Shown: positions 1-13,544, numbered from the stretch's first letter. The stretch is 64,000 bases of DNA from Ricinus communis (GCF_019578655.1 NC_063260.1:6512501-6576500), one strand, 5' to 3'. Notes: a model not told the origin generated them from the letters alone. Translations and numbers: made by a program.

Positions 1-987
1 TCTAATGGATGGAGTTACCCGTGGGGTATGGCAGCAGTTGGTGGTATCAACATCTGTCTCAGAAAATTTGATGCTTCAACTATCTACCGTCTGATCATAA
101 AGCATGAAGTGACTCACATGTGTGGTGCACCTGTAGTGCTTAACATGCTAGCAAATTTCCCTATAGACAACAAAACACAAAATATTCTCAAAACGAACCA
201 AATTCATGTCCTTACAGCAGGAGCTCCACCACCAGCAGCGATACTCACCCGCGCGGAAGCATTGGGTTTTAAAGTGAGTCATGGCTACGGATTAACAGAA
301 TCCGGTGGAATTGTTATATCTTGCGCGTGGAAACAGATGTGGAATCGTTTCCCTGCAACAGAAAGAGCGAGGCTGAAAGCAAGACAAGGTGTAAGAACTA
401 TAGGAGTGACTAAAATGGATGTGGTTGATCCAGTGACAGGAGAAAGTGTGAAACGAGATGGGTTATCACAAGGTGAGATTGTTCTTCGTGGGGGTTGTGT
501 TATGTTGGGTTATCTTAAAGACCCAGTAAGCACTTCGAAGTGTATGACAAGCGAGGGCTGGCTTTACACCGGAGATGTGGCTGTAATGCACCCAGATGGA
601 TATTTAGAGATAAAGGATCGTTCAAAGGACGTGATAATTAGTGGTGGGGAGAATTTGAGTAGCGTAGAGGTTGAGTCTGTGTTGTATATGAATCCAATTA
701 TTAATGAAGCTGCGGTAGTGGCTAGACCTGATGAGTATTGGGGTGAGACCCCATGTGCATTTGTGAGCCTAAGGAAAAGTGGTGGCAGCAGTGGTGGTGA
801 TCTGAGTCCTGTGGCGATGGAGAAGGAGATAATAGAGTATTGTAGGGCAAGGCTGCCGCATTATATGGTGCCAAAGACTGTGGTGGTGAAGGATGAATTG
901 CCCAAGACTTCGACAGGGAAGATTCAGAAGTCTGTGCTAAGAGATATGGCTAAGGCAATGGGTTCTTCAAGAATCAGTCGCATGTGA
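1..987 (+). CDS. Acyl-activating enzyme (AMP-dependent acyl-CoA ligase), 3' part
   Basis: This is the last 328 codons of an ANL-superfamily adenylating enzyme. Such enzymes activate a carboxylic acid with ATP to an acyl-adenylate and then to acyl-CoA. The open frame runs in from the window edge (NGWSYPWG precedes the first visible Met at 28), so the N-terminal half with the P-loop is missing here. Visible motifs: GAPPP and the A5-type GYGLTESGG, then GWLYTGDV, then KDRSKDVIISGGEN with the hinge Asp/Lys, and near the C-terminus the catalytic-lysine motif KTSTGKIQK. The protein ends Ser-Arg-Met, a minor PTS1 tripeptide, which suggests peroxisomal import. This fits plant AAE clade proteins annotated as acetate/butyrate-CoA ligases (AAE1/5/7/11 type), but the exact substrate cannot be read from sequence. 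No intron interrupts the visible part. Confidence 0.93.
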   Translation, partial: SNGWSYPWGMAAVGGINICLRKFDASTIYRLIIKHEVTHMCGAPVVLNMLANFPIDNKTQNILKTNQIHVLTAGAPPPAAILTRAEALGFKVSHGYGLTESGGIVISCAWKQMWNRFPATERARLKARQGVRTIGVTKMDVVDPVTGESVKRDGLSQGEIVLRGGCVMLGYLKDPVSTSKCMTSEGWLYTGDVAVMHPDGYLEIKDRSKDVIISGGENLSSVEVESVLYMNPIINEAAVVARPDEYWGETPCAFVSLRKSGGSSGGDLSPVAMEKEIIEYCRARLPHYMVPKTVVVKDELPKTSTGKIQKSVLRDMAKAMGSSRISRM

Positions 988-3900
988 AAGCTCAATTGAT
1001 ACAAATGCAGCATTGCTAGTTATATCACGTCATAATTACATTATTACAGAAAGTACTATTTGATAAAGCCCCTAATAGAATAACAATTAAAATATATATC
1101 CAATGAAATAATGCATCATAATTTCCTATTTTCATGTGTTAACTAGAGCCAAGCTAATGCAGAAGTTACTGAATCAAATTTTAAACTAGTAATACGAATG
1201 TGGTTGGTGTTGTATTTTGTGAGACCATTTGCAAGTAAGATTCATACAACTGTAAAATAAACTAAAATTTTTCGGATTCAAAATTGTTCAAATAGAACAC
1301 AAAAAATGTGGTCAGACCTTTTAATTTTGATATAATTGGCTCAAATTCCAAACTACTTTTAATAGCAAATTAGTAAAAAAATTGAGTAATTTAGTATCTG
1401 ATCAGATCTGTTCTCATAGCTATTTCCTCAAATTCTATGTCTTGTTTTAGTCGTTCCAGCATGCATTTGGTGTACTTTATATTTGTAGGTGTAACCTGCT
1501 ATAGTGGGTGAACAAAAGATAATCTTCTAACCTGTTAGAATAAGCTATCAAATTCTGATGGATCCCCTGCCATCCTTTTCTTAGTTTTATTACCTATTTA
1601 GTAAGTAACAGATAATAGATTTTAATGGTTAAGATTAAAAGTTTAAAATCTAATAGCTATAATCTAATGAGTGTAAATTAGACCAACTGCATACTGGAAA
1701 AGCCCTTATATTTTCATCACAAATGCAGTCTGTCAGAAGTTAAAATGTATCATATCTAAATTTTGGAGAAATCAAGATACCAATTCCTGCCATTTTATCT
1801 AAGATAGTTCGGATTCTTTATTTAAATCTAAGCTTTTGGGTGGTATGGGTTTCAGAAACTCTCATAATCCACATCTCTGTGGTTTAAAATTATGAGGTTT
1901 ATTTATTTTTTCTGGCGGCAGTTTCTGGAAGACTGGTTGTCCAAAATGGGCATCTTGGATAGAAAAGCTCTCTTGCTGCTAGACATCTGTTATCTTAATG
2001 TATAAATTAAGAAAATATTTAATGGGTTTAATTATAAAAAGAATAGTTAAATTAAATTAAATTATCCTTCTATAAATATTGTAAAATTTATTACATTTGT
2101 TCTAACCTAAAAATAAAATAAAAGTAAAATATTAATGTTGCATTTGATATATAGGAGTGATAGATAATTAGAATTTTAATTTAAAAAATATATAAAATGG
2201 AAGAAGTAATTAATATTTGCATCCTAACCTTGCGGTATTCATTTATTTATTTATTTATTTTTCTTTCAAAGCCTTGTTGCATAGTCCCTAACCGGTGATG
2301 TAACCGACGGTAATCATCCCAAGATAATAAGGATGGCAAGGCATGCTCTCCCTTACAAGCAACATTCTTGTAACCATTTTCTGTTGAATTGAGCCCAGCA
2401 GAAGCAGCTACTTTAGTAGAGTTCACTTTGAACTAATGAATTTAGCACTTCTTAAACTGAATTCTAAATTTAATATTCGAAGGTTGGTGGAAATGCTCTT
2501 TAACAAGCAAATCGATCTTATTTTCAATGAATAATGCAATAAAGAATAACTTATTCTTATCTTGTCCTAAATATTATCTTGCAAGCTGTATATCAGAGAG
2601 AGATCATTTAGAAATAAACAAAAATAGGATCATTCTGATTTAACATATTAAGTTTTTGTGCTACAAGACTGTTTTCTTATGTTGACAGCTAATCATATAC
2701 AAAGAAGATAATGTTTCATAATCATAGACTATTTCTTAATAAATTGCTAGACCAAAACTGGAATGTATATATTAATATGCAAGATTTTAAACGTATATAT
2801 ATAGTTGGACAAGCTTATATTTACTCAAATATCACAGTATTAACTTCTCTTCTGATCATAGGAATTAGCCTGGCTCAAAATCCTAGATTGGTAAATGACA
2901 TATAGACATAAAGAGACACTTCTTGAATGGATTTGTTTTCAGTAATTATGAAGGGTTGAATGATCTCAACTATCTTCGATTTTTGTTTAGTTTTTGTAGA
3001 TATATTATTTACTTAAAAACGTATTAATTTAAACCATGAATTGTTAAAAGATCTTTTAACCCTATAGTTTACTTTGTAATAGTGTGTACCATCACTTGTA
3101 GTGTATTTTATTAGCCCATTCAAAGAAACTACAACCATTCTATTTTATCAAATCAAACATAATTTAGGCAAAAATAGTATTAAACTTTAACACTCAATAC
3201 AAAAAGGGATAATTATAAATTAATGTTTGGACTTGCTGATTTCTTTTTTCTGTCCTATTTGATCTTTTCCGGCACAAGTTTAAGGTAGAAAATGACTCTT
3301 TATCCATTTCATTGACAAAATTAAATGTGAGGAAGCTTTACTCAGATTTTAAAGTACAAGGATTTGAAAGTGTTCTGTTATCAGATATGAGGGGTAATTA
3401 TAATTTATGCTTACTTTAATTCCTTTCAATAAAGGATCCTATCTAGAATATGCAATTAGACCCACCTTATAAATAATGGTAATATCAAGGGACTAATGTT
3501 TGTCTATTTTGTCATATTGGGCTCTTAAGTATTTTTTATTATTATTAAATATGACCTTAACATTCAAAAAGTATAGCACTCTTTATATAAGGTAAGAGTT
3601 CTAAACGTTAACTTCTCTTATAAAGAATTTGGCATACCATTACTTTCACCACGCAATGTTGCTAGCATACAACCACCATTATTTTCCCTTGTACTTATAT
3701 TCAAACAAAAAAGAAACAGTAGATAGGTTAAAATTGGTCACTCCTCAACTCAAGGCCTCCAATTTGATAAGGAGAAGCAGAGCTTACAACTTGCAACAAG
3801 AGAGCACTGAAAAAGAAGAAAAATTGATAGAATAACAATGATTCAATAAAAATTATTATTCTAAATAGATAGAACAGCCTTTTCAAGTCTTAAGTTCAGT

Positions 3901-5551
3901 ACTGCCGCTAACCTTATTGGATACTTTGATCTAAAACTCTCACAAGATTTAATCTTTGTCGTCCAATCTAAAAACTGCACAACAAGAAAGAGAAACTTGT
4001 GCAGTTCTAATTCCAGCCAAACCATTAAATTCATTCTTTATCTTTATTCAAACAAGAGAGAGAGAGAGCTGACATGAGATGGAAGCTTATGAGAAGACAA
4101 ATTGATTGAGACAAGAATCAATTGTTGCCATTGTTGGAGGAGGTAGAATTGTTATCTTGAATTTTCATGGCACTGAACTCTTCTTTCGTCATTTTTGCGC
4201 TTCCGACCCTTAACATATTTTAGATTTCTACTACTTTAATGGGGCTGTAAAATCAAATTGAATGAAAAATTGATAAATTGAAAGGAGAAAGAGAGAAAAT
4301 GATCCATATAAAGTTAAATTTTTTTAATATTTTATTTTTCGATATAATAATAATAGGAGGGTTTAAATACACGACTTTTTTCAATATCAGGGTTATATAT
4401 GAATATAAAAAATACTTGAGGGTCTCATATGACAAAATAGGTAAACATGAAGGTGAAGTTTGGAGCCTTTTACCTATTAATATAAATCTGGTAGATATAA
4501 TAAATGCTATTAATGACACAAAAAGGGAACAGCAAGCTTCATTCTGTTACCATTATTACTCATTTCAGTTTCCTTCCATCAATTTTCATCAAACAACCTA
4601 CTTTCACATGTTCTTCGACTCCCAACCATCAATTTCATTCCCTAAAATGAATCCATAAGCATACCAATATTTCTTTTATGCATTAATAGACATGATATTA
4701 TCCATACATTTTTATACAAATGTCTAAAATCATAAGTGATGCCCACTTAAGATTCTTCTGTTGTTATATTTATTGTTAGGCCTTTATTTTCTTAATAGTT
4801 AATTATCAAAAATACTTTTTTATTAATTATTACAAATGGTATTAATAAAATATGTAACTTTTTTTTGCTATACTAAGTTACGAACTTTTCACTTTTTAAT
4901 GTGTCATGTTTTAGATTAGTTACTTTGGATGATGTTTGGTTAGGGATAGCTATATATAGTCACTTAAAAGGGAAATGCAACATGTCATATTTTTAACTAA
5001 GAAGTCCATAATCCTACATCTTAAATATACTTCTATTAGTTCTTTTTATGCACCTAAGAGGATTTTTCCATTACAACCAATTCCTTCCCTGTTCCCTTTC
5101 TCTTTCACTCTCTCCTTGCCCATATTAAAGCCGCCATCACCTGTATCCACCTCACCGCTATTTCCACCACCAATCACCTCCAAACCGCGACTACATCTTC
5201 CTTTCCTTCTCTATAGCTCTCCAACACTGAATTCTGCAGCTCAAAACTTGACAGGCCTACCTATGGGTAGCTTTGGTATTATAAAAGATCTATAACCTCA
5301 AATTGGATAATGGAATAAACTCTACTGGCCTGTGGTTTCTTTTTAGAACATCAAAATTACTCCACAGAAAAATAACTGTGTCATGCCACAACAGCTTCCA
5401 AAATCCCAAATGTCAAACTCACAAATCTATCAAATATGATTTCAAACAAAAGTAATATCCAATAAACATAAATGGCAAAAAGACTACAAAAATGAAATCA
5501 GAAAGTAGACCCACTTCCACCTTTTTGCACCTCATTCATCAAATGACATAA
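988..5551. other. Intergenic AT-rich DNA, no supported gene
   Basis: About 4.5 kb following the acyl-activating enzyme. It holds its presumed 3' UTR, a short TTTA microsatellite near 2241-2262, and several short open frames (60-126 codons, for example 3629-3835, 4278-4658 and 4975-5295). Their composition is low-complexity and they show no domain I recognise. I see no TIRs, coding exon or RNA gene here. Confidence 0.6.
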
Positions 5552-5766
5552 TTACATAAATAAGTTAGCCTGGAAGCTTTGTATGTTGTCTTGAGCTTTC
5601 TGGTTGGTCTTTTAACCTTCTTGAACACCAATGGAAACTTAATCTTGGAGTTATGAAACTGCTTGGTGCTCTCTCTCTTGCATAGCTTAGCTGGAATAGT
5701 GGCGGTCTTAATAATCTGAATACAAGGGAACCTGACTATGCGACGAGAAGCCACCTCAGTATACAT
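5552..5766 (-). pseudogene. Ribosomal protein L18a (eL20) C-terminal fragment, pseudogene
   Basis: Read on the minus strand, about 68 codons closely match the C-terminal third of cytosolic ribosomal protein L18a: [35 protein letters not shown] and [12 protein letters not shown] are all present. The N-terminal two thirds are missing. Just before the expected stop a one-base loss shifts the frame, so the family ending PNLFM is replaced by an out-of-frame tail, while the old ATG-TAA ending is still visible at 5552-5557. Immediately 5' of the homology lies a T-rich tract ending TTTTTAG, which looks like a splice acceptor. The piece is therefore more likely a copied last exon with intron sequence than a processed cDNA copy. 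It is probably not functional. Confidence 0.82.
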
Positions 5767-7431
5767 AACTAGCTCTAAAAAGTGAAAAGAAAAAAGTGTA
5801 AAAATGTTAAAAGGAAAAAGTAAAATTGCAAAGGAAAAAAAAGGTGAAAATGTAATAATTTGTGTGTAAATTCCTCTTATATTAAAGGTTTTAATAACAA
5901 AGTGTTTAATTCCTCTCATCTCAGGTCACTTTTGTAGGGAGATTGTTATATCGTGGACTCATTTCAGTATGATTTATTATGGGGCATTATTTTTTTAAAA
6001 GAACGTAATTTTTAAAGTTAAAAATATTTTCTTTTTTTAATGATTTTTTTAATTATACAATATTTACTTTCAATATTTCATCAAAGATACCAACAATATA
6101 TCTAAAAGATATTATTTTAATTTCAATGAAGCATGAAAGAGAAAAAAAAAAAGACGAAGTCTATAGCTATTCGTTAAACGACCATGTTAGCCACCTCTGG
6201 ACCGTTTTTAAAGTCATGCTCAAATATTGGATGGAATCTCTCGTACGATATGTCCAGTAGTATGAGGAAGCCTGTGACTTCACTTTACTTCACTTTAATT
6301 CCAGGGTTTCTCTGAATTTGAAAGTTATCACTTAGTAGGTTTCATACCAAGGCCGCAATACATCTCCATCACCATTCTCCCCCGGGGCTGATTAAATAGG
6401 TTAAGGAAAATATGAAGCGACCCCATTAAAGAGAACATTCAATGATACATCGAGTCTTTTGGATTTCACATCATAGCATCTATACCCGGACTGAGCATAT
6501 CCAAGAAAGACAGAAGTGGAAAGAATATACTAAAAATATACCTAAAAGATATTAAAAAATTATCTTTAATTTATATGTTATTATAAATTCAATTTTTATT
6601 TTATATCTTCTTATAGTTTCAAAATTTCACTAGAAAAAAATTCTAAAAGATACCAAATATTTATTATTTTAATTTAAAAAATTCTTATAGTTTCGTCTAA
6701 AAAAGATATTAAGAAATATCTATAAGATATTTAAGAAATATTTTTTAAATTTGTATCACTGTGTAATCAACCAAATGAGATAGATTTATTATTTTTATTT
6801 TATTTCTTTTATGTTTGATATTCGTGAATCACATAATCTTATATGTTTTTATAATAACTAATGTGATTAGATGACATGAAAATGTAATATTTTTAAATAT
6901 ATATTAAAATATACTAAAAATATAATTAAAATAAAATTAAAAAGTCATTTAACGATAATAAAAATATATTAAAAAATATAAATAAAATATTATAGTCCAG
7001 TTAAGAAAAAACAATATAAATAATTGTTTTTTTTTTAAATCATAAAAAAATTTAACTTAAAAAATGTCTTTTCGCCCCGCTTTCCCATATTTACGTAAGA
7101 GGCCCTTAAAATTAAGATCATAACTCAAAGCCTATAAGCTTCTTGGACCACAAGCCTGCGATAGTTGACAAACTACAAAATCACCCTTAGAATCTCTCCA
7201 TCGTTTCAAAACATTCAATCAGCAGCACCACCCATTTGACCACTAGGGATGGGAGATGTGCAATTATTCGCTACATGAAACAAAAGAACTTTAGGTAGAG
7301 TTAGTAGAGGAAACTTGTATTGTTGATCCCAACAGCTTGCCTAGATGACTAAGTAGATTTCTTTGTAGAATCTTACTGGGCAGATAGGATGACTTCTCAT
7401 TTGGCTTTAAAAATCCCTTCATAAATTGAGT

Positions 7432-7870
7432 CACTACAAAAATCTACCACTTTATCTATGGAAAATTTGTTGGTAAATATATATAATTTTTATCATTAAT
7501 TATTTTTAATGATGATCTACCTAAAAAAATCGTTGGCAAGTCACTTATAAGGAAAAATATTTTTTGACGTAATTAAAATATTTTCGGTAAACTACCTACA
7601 ATTTTATTGTCAGTAAAGTGATAAAAAATATCGGTAATTCATTTAATTTATTGTCAGTAATTTAGCTATAAAAATCTCTATCGTTAATTATATTATCAGT
7701 AAATTTGGTTATATGAAAATGTAGACTTTCAAGATTTCATTGATAATAGTCAAAACTTGATTTATAAATTTTTATTTATTCAGTAGTAAATTATTTTTAA
7801 TAAGACATAGTTGATTGGTAAATTATTGGAAAACTTTAGGTAATTGATTTGACGTTTATAATTGTGATTT
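7432..7870. mobile_element. Possible CACTA (En/Spm) element end
   Basis: The stretch opens with CACTACAAAAA, the typical terminal motif of plant CACTA transposons. It is followed by several short sub-terminal motifs related to TTGGTAAAT, TCGGTAA and TGTCAGTAA in both orientations, as in CACTA sub-terminal repeats. I did not find a matching TTTTTGTAGTG end in the window, so this would be a solo end or a truncated element. Confidence 0.4.
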
Positions 7871-8606
7871 TATATCCTCTTTTTTATATAAACTAAGAAC
7901 AAAAGATAGTAAAATAAAATATTAATAGAAAGTCAGCAGCAAGTTCTACCAAATTAACCATCAATAACAATAAAAGAAATTAAAGTGTATGTAGACAAAA
8001 TATAGAAAATAGAGACATAAGATTCTGTATCATCGGACCTACCTGTGAGGTAAGTAAATTGACAGATATATTAAATAAAATGAAGTATATAATTAATCTC
8101 AACTCTCATTTATTTTAAATTCTACATTCATTTTCTGTGACAGATGAAAAGGAAATTGATGTGTGGATCGAATTTTTTCTCTCTTGCCTGGGCTACTCTA
8201 TTACCATAAGTACCATGCTCTTCTCTCCCTCTCCAATAAGATTGAGATTCGTGACAGTGTCAGACATAACCGGACTCAATCATAGCTGACTTTACACTGC
8301 TATAAAAAACGATGAACAAAATAACATTTTTAAACTAGCGTATAAAAGAAATAAATATAAATAATCAAGATAAACAAATTATAAATAGTTACGACAAAAC
8401 AAACACAAAAATAGGATTCTCCTCATAGAGGTTTCTCCTCTCTGTATTTGCTTGAGATTGAAGAGGAAAAAAGAAGAAAAGATAGGAGAAGGGGACAATT
8501 TACATGGGGTATTTTCTTTCTCTTCCCTACCAAGTTAATTCATATTCCTAGCTATGAGCTTGTACATAGACCATTGTGCAAATCTCCTGGAGTTGTAATT
8601 TTATTC

Positions 8607-8822
8607 TAACTAAAAAAATTTTGGTGAAATTCTTATATAAACTTGGTATATACATCACAATTAATAGAAAAGTAATATATATGTATAAGTATTTTATATT
8701 TTAGTATTGGATGATCAATAGATACTCCATCATTAAAAAATATGTATCAATCATTTATTGGTTTGGTGTATAAAAGAGAAAATATATCAAGTTTAGACAA
8801 GAATTTTCTAATTTTATTTTAG
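8607..8822. mobile_element. Small foldback (MITE-like) inverted repeat
   Basis: The left arm AATTCTTATATAAACTTGG near 8628 reappears inverted, with substitutions, near 8790-8810 (CAAGTTTAGACAAGAATT on the plus strand), and flanking bases continue the match. The size (~215 bp) and AT-richness fit a MITE. No clean target duplication was found. Confidence 0.4.
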
Positions 8823-9130
8823 TAAAATTAAGCCCCTGAATTTTTTTATTTTATTTTATTAAATCCTTAAACTTTTAATTTGTTTTATTGAGCTCTTGCA
8901 TGTTTAATTTATTTTTTATTTTTTCTATTGAGTCATTGTACTTTTATTTTTTATTTTGATCAAGAACCATTAAGTTCTCAATATATATAAAAATAAAAAT
9001 GTAAAAGTTTAATAAAATAAAATGAAAATTTAAAAATTTAATAAAATAATTTTGAAAAGTTTAAGAATTTAAAAACACATTTTGTCTTTATTTTTGTTAT
9101 ATTTTATTTTAAATCATTTCATAAAACAAA

Positions 9131-9285
9131 GGCAAAACCCATAATTTGGCCCATAAACTATTAACATTTATTTCAATAGGCCCCTGTATAAATAACTTAT
9201 TTGATTGAGCCCTCAAACTATTAATTAGGCTCATTTAAAGGACTTTTTTGACAGCTCTCTAGTGCATGCTTAAATCGCTCTTAAT
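9131..9285 (+). repeat. Left terminal inverted repeat of the MULE
   Basis: About 155 bp that pair with the inverted sequence at 14056-14208. Shared blocks include TTAACATTTATTTCAATA, CTCAAACTATTAATTAGGCT and GCTCTTAAT. The 9-bp flank TAAAACAAA precedes it. Confidence 0.9.
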
Positions 9286-9995
9286 CGGAGCATGGAGTGT
9301 TAGAAATAACGGCGACTTGGAGTATTTTTGACAAGCAAGCGATGACAAGAAAAGAGAAACAACATTGTTTAGTTAGAATCCTTAATTGAAGTTAGGGATT
9401 TGATAATTTGCATCATGAACATACTGATGGGAAGCGAGAGAGAGAAAACAAGAAAGAGAAAATGATGGAAAGCGAGAGAAAATTAAATGAGTTAGGATAA
9501 AGTGAGTACTTATTTCGTAATCTAAAAAAAAAGCTACCATTGGTATATTATTAGAGTATTGTGCTTCAGAAGATGGTGAACCAGGCTTCCATTGTCCCGT
9601 CTATATATGAAAATTTCTTTAATCTATTAGGGGACCAACACATTATGTTTAAAAAGGTTTATATTCTTTATTCTTTTGGACTATTAACTTTTTTCTTTTA
9701 GCAAAACTAGTTTCTTAATAGCAATTGTTGAATCTGATGTTGTGTTGGTATGGATATTATTGGTATTTTGTTGTTTCTTTAAATATACATTATTTTATAT
9801 TGCATTGTCCGATGTGGTCCCTGCACTTATAGTTAGGTATATTTACTATTTTAAAAATTAATTGTAAAATATATTGACAATAATGTAATGTGTATATTGG
9901 TGTTTGATTTATGTGGTATGAGTAATGATGACTTTTATTTTCTTGATTATGGCAAATTATAGTTTGTTATTATGCTAAGTTAGTAATTAGTGTAG

Positions 9996-12600
9996 GTGGG
10001 ATGTTATAATCCATATTACTTAGGTGGAGTTGCCAATGTAGTAGAGGAGCATTTTAACTTGGACTTACTGTCATATTTAAATTTGTTAGCATATGTTAAA
10101 GAATTAGGGCATACAAGGATAGGGGATTTATATTATTTGGATAGTAGTGGCTTTACTTTATTAACTGATGATGCTAGCATGATGCAATTAGGTGAGAAAC
10201 TTAAAACTGGTGATGAACTACATGTGTATGTGGATCACTCTCTTGACATAAATAATGGGTAGGGCAAGCTTAATAAACCATTTGTTGAAGTTGGTAGTAG
10301 TCTGAATTCTGTTATGACTAAAAAGGATTATAATGAGTTTATAGATGGGGTTTCTGTAAGGGTAGAAAATAGAGAAGAGGATGATACCCAACCTCATCAC
10401 ATTTCTTATGAGTTTGTGGTCCCTATAAATTGTTTGATAGATGACGAGGATGATGAATTGCAAGAAGCAAGAGAGAGAGAGTTAGGAACTTCTGGAAAAG
10501 GACTAAGACAAAGGTGGTTAGTGATGACATAGGTGATAAGGTTTAAATACAAGAAAGTGAGATTGTTGATAATGAGGATGAGATTGGAGGGAACAATGCT
10601 GATGAGTCAACCAACAGTTCTAAATACATTGATAGTAATGACCTAGGGAGTTATTATAATGAATCAGATGAGAGTTGTGGGGATGATGCAAAGAGAAGAG
10701 CTAGTACAAGAGTGAAGTTTGATACTGAGGCTGCCATACCGGTTTTTTGTTTGGGAATGGTGTTTAACAATGTCACTCAATTTAGATATGCATGTGCTAG
10801 ATATGCTGTAATAAAAGGTTTACATGTCTATTTTGTAAAAAATGAGACTAAAAGATTTAGGACATATTGTAAGAAGAGTTGCCCTTGGATTTTGTTTGGA
10901 TGCATTTTTGACAGTATATATGAGACTTTTATTATGAAGACTTATCACCCTAGGTATAAATGTACTAGAGTTGACAGAAATAGTATGGCAAACTCAACAT
11001 TTTTTACCACACTTTTCAAGAACAAAATTATGAAAATAACCTACTATAAACATTAAAGAAATAAAAGCTTTGTGTAAGACAGAATTCAAATTAAATGTAA
11101 GCATGATAGTTTGTCAGAACACTAAAGTGAAAGTGATGAAGCAGATACTTGGAGATTATCAAGATCAATATGCTGACTTGGTTGATTATGTAGAGGAAGT
11201 GAAAGTGTCAAATCTTGGAACTACTTGTATAGTCAAATCAAGTAATGAATCTAGTGGTGAGCTAAATCTATTTAAAAAATTTTATATATATTTTCAAGGT
11301 TGTAAACAAGGTTGGGTTGAATGATGTAGGCCAATTTTGGGCCTAAATAGGTGTTTTCTGAAATGCCTTTGCAATGGACAAATCTTATGTGCCGTTGGGA
11401 GGGATATGAGTAATTAGATGTTCCTATTAGTCCGGGCAGTTGTAGATATTGAGAACAAAAATACATGGGCTTAGTTTTTAGAATGTCTGAAGTATGACTT
11501 GCCATTAGGAGATGGAAAAGGATTTACAATTATTTCTGATATGCAAAACGTTAGTAAATCTGTTTACTTTTCTAATTATGCTTAATTTCTTTAAATTAAA
11601 TTTATTTAATGCCTTGAGCTAACTTATATTATATTTTCAGGGCTTGGAAAGTGCCATATCTAAAGAACTGCCTAATATGCATCATTGAATGTGTGCTAGA
11701 TAGATTTATGCTGCTTAGGCTAAGAAATGAAAGGGAGAGGAGAGAAAAAAGGCATTTTGCACCTGTGCAAAGTCCACATTCCAGAATCAGTTGAAGACTA
11801 ATATTAAGGAGATAGAAAATCTTAGCAAGGCATTGTGGATGATTTTTATTTGAGCACCTAATGCATCAATTAGTTCAGACATTTTTTCCCTTGGACTTAC
11901 CCAAGTGTGATGTGGTTGATAATGACCTAACTAAGACATATAATGGTTGGATCTTAGAATCTAGGTGCAGGCCCATCATCACTATGGTAGATGATATTAG
12001 AAAGCAGATAATGAACAGGATCTGGAAGAAAAAAAGTTTTGCTAGCACTTGGATATCAAATATCTCTCCTAGGGCATTAGAGAAGTTTGAAAAGAATAAG
12101 AAATTGAGTTATATATGGTACAATAATTCCAATGGAGATGAAGTATTTGAAATCACATTCATTCACAATATTGTTATTAGGCACACGGTGCATTTGGACA
12201 ACAAAACATATACATGCAGGGAGTGGTAATTAACTAGAATTCCATGTCAACATGCAGTTTGTGCTGTTTACAATCAAGACAAGAATCCAAAAAATTTTGT
12301 AGCACACTGGTATCACAAAGAGACCTACCTAAAAGTATACTCACATTCATTGTAGCCTTTAAGGGGTAAAGAGGTCTGGCCTAAGCTAGAAGCTACACTA
12401 ATAGCTCCATCACAAGTTAGAAAGATGCCTATTAGGCCAAAGAGAGCAAGGAGGAAGGATAAGGATAAAATGAAAAAAATTGGTAAGTTAAGAAGACAAG
12501 AAAGAATAATGCATTGTAAATTATGCAAAAGTAGTTCACATAATGTAAGATGTTGCTCTAATAGAGAGAAAAAAATTGAGATATGTGTCTATTTATGATA
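9996..12600 (+). pseudogene. MULE transposase (PB1-like + MuDR + MULE + SWIM) pseudogene
   Basis: Coding pieces in order are as follows. 9996-10262 is a PB1-like N-terminal domain (YLNLLAYVKELGH, LYYLDSSG). 10314-10532 is an acidic linker. 10712-11040 is the MuDR DNA-binding domain (FCLGMVFNNVTQFRYACARYA, TYCKKSCPWILF). 11070-11640 is the MULE catalytic core (CRPILGLNRCFLK, CAVGRDMSN, FTIISDMQN). 11861-12330 is the C-terminal part with a SWIM finger (C-x-C type ending IPCQHAVCAVY). A CCHC knuckle CKLCKSSSHNVRCC lies near 12510-12555. The core is broken by in-frame stops near 11322, 11449 and 11473. The first catalytic Asp, normally GLDG, reads GLNR. A stop also cuts the SWIM motif at 12227. 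A GT-AG intron of about 95 bp after the ISDMQN block matches the usual MULE gene layout. The enzyme is inactive. Confidence 0.88.
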
Positions 12601-13544
12601 TTTCTGTTATGATTTATATGTGGCTTGGTTTTGAATTAAATTCTATTAACAGGTTCTGATTAAGAAAAGGACGAGGAGAGGTTCAAGGAAATTTCAAATG
12701 GTGGACAACCAACTGAAATTGAGGTAGAAAATGCCTTTGTGAAAGAATACTGCAATCATATTAAGTTGAAAGAGAAAAGTAAAAGTTAAGCTCATTCACT
12801 CATTATAATTTCTGTTTCAAGAATTTTTAGCCATATTTTGGGTGTTTATTGAGATTTTATATACAGGGATAAATGCTAAAGTTGATAAGGGAGCTATTAA
12901 CAAAGAACATGTGGGTTGTAGTGCCAGGGGTAGAACTTTTCCTTCTAATATGACTATAACAAATCCATGCAACAGTTCTAGGGATATTGGTGAGGGAGTT
13001 ATTGATAGCAAATTTGAAAAATGGTATGTTTCAAAGAGGAAGTCCTTATGGAAGGCATGATGAGTGGAAGAGTTTCAATATCAAAGTGTAGATTGGTTTA
13101 TTAAAGACGAACATTGGCACAAAAAAAAATAAAGATAGGAAGAACACCCAAAGCAATTGATATTGTAATAAATTCTATGCACTTATTTGCATCCAAAGAT
13201 AACTTCTTTGCACTTATTATTTTTATATTACTCAAGCAGCTAGACTGCCTTTATTTTGTAGTATTTGGGATGTTGTTCTAACATTTAGTGATTTTTATTC
13301 AATATAAATCAGTGTTGCTTTCAATGCATTTTGATCAGTCTTATATTCCATAATTCTTTGTTCATTCTTAATTAACTTACTATAAATATAATATAGAAAA
13401 TACTAGGTTGTTATGGTCCTAAACATTGATTAAAATACTACCCATGGATATAACACCCAAACACCAAAAGCTACAAAAAATAATTTAAACAAAAATAATC
13501 CCATAACAATAATAGACACATCCCTCTAAAAATTCCTACTAAAC

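Noticed and set aside
4253..4658. Overlapping open frames on both strands
   Set aside because: AT-rich chance frames, with no domain and no splice or promoter context.
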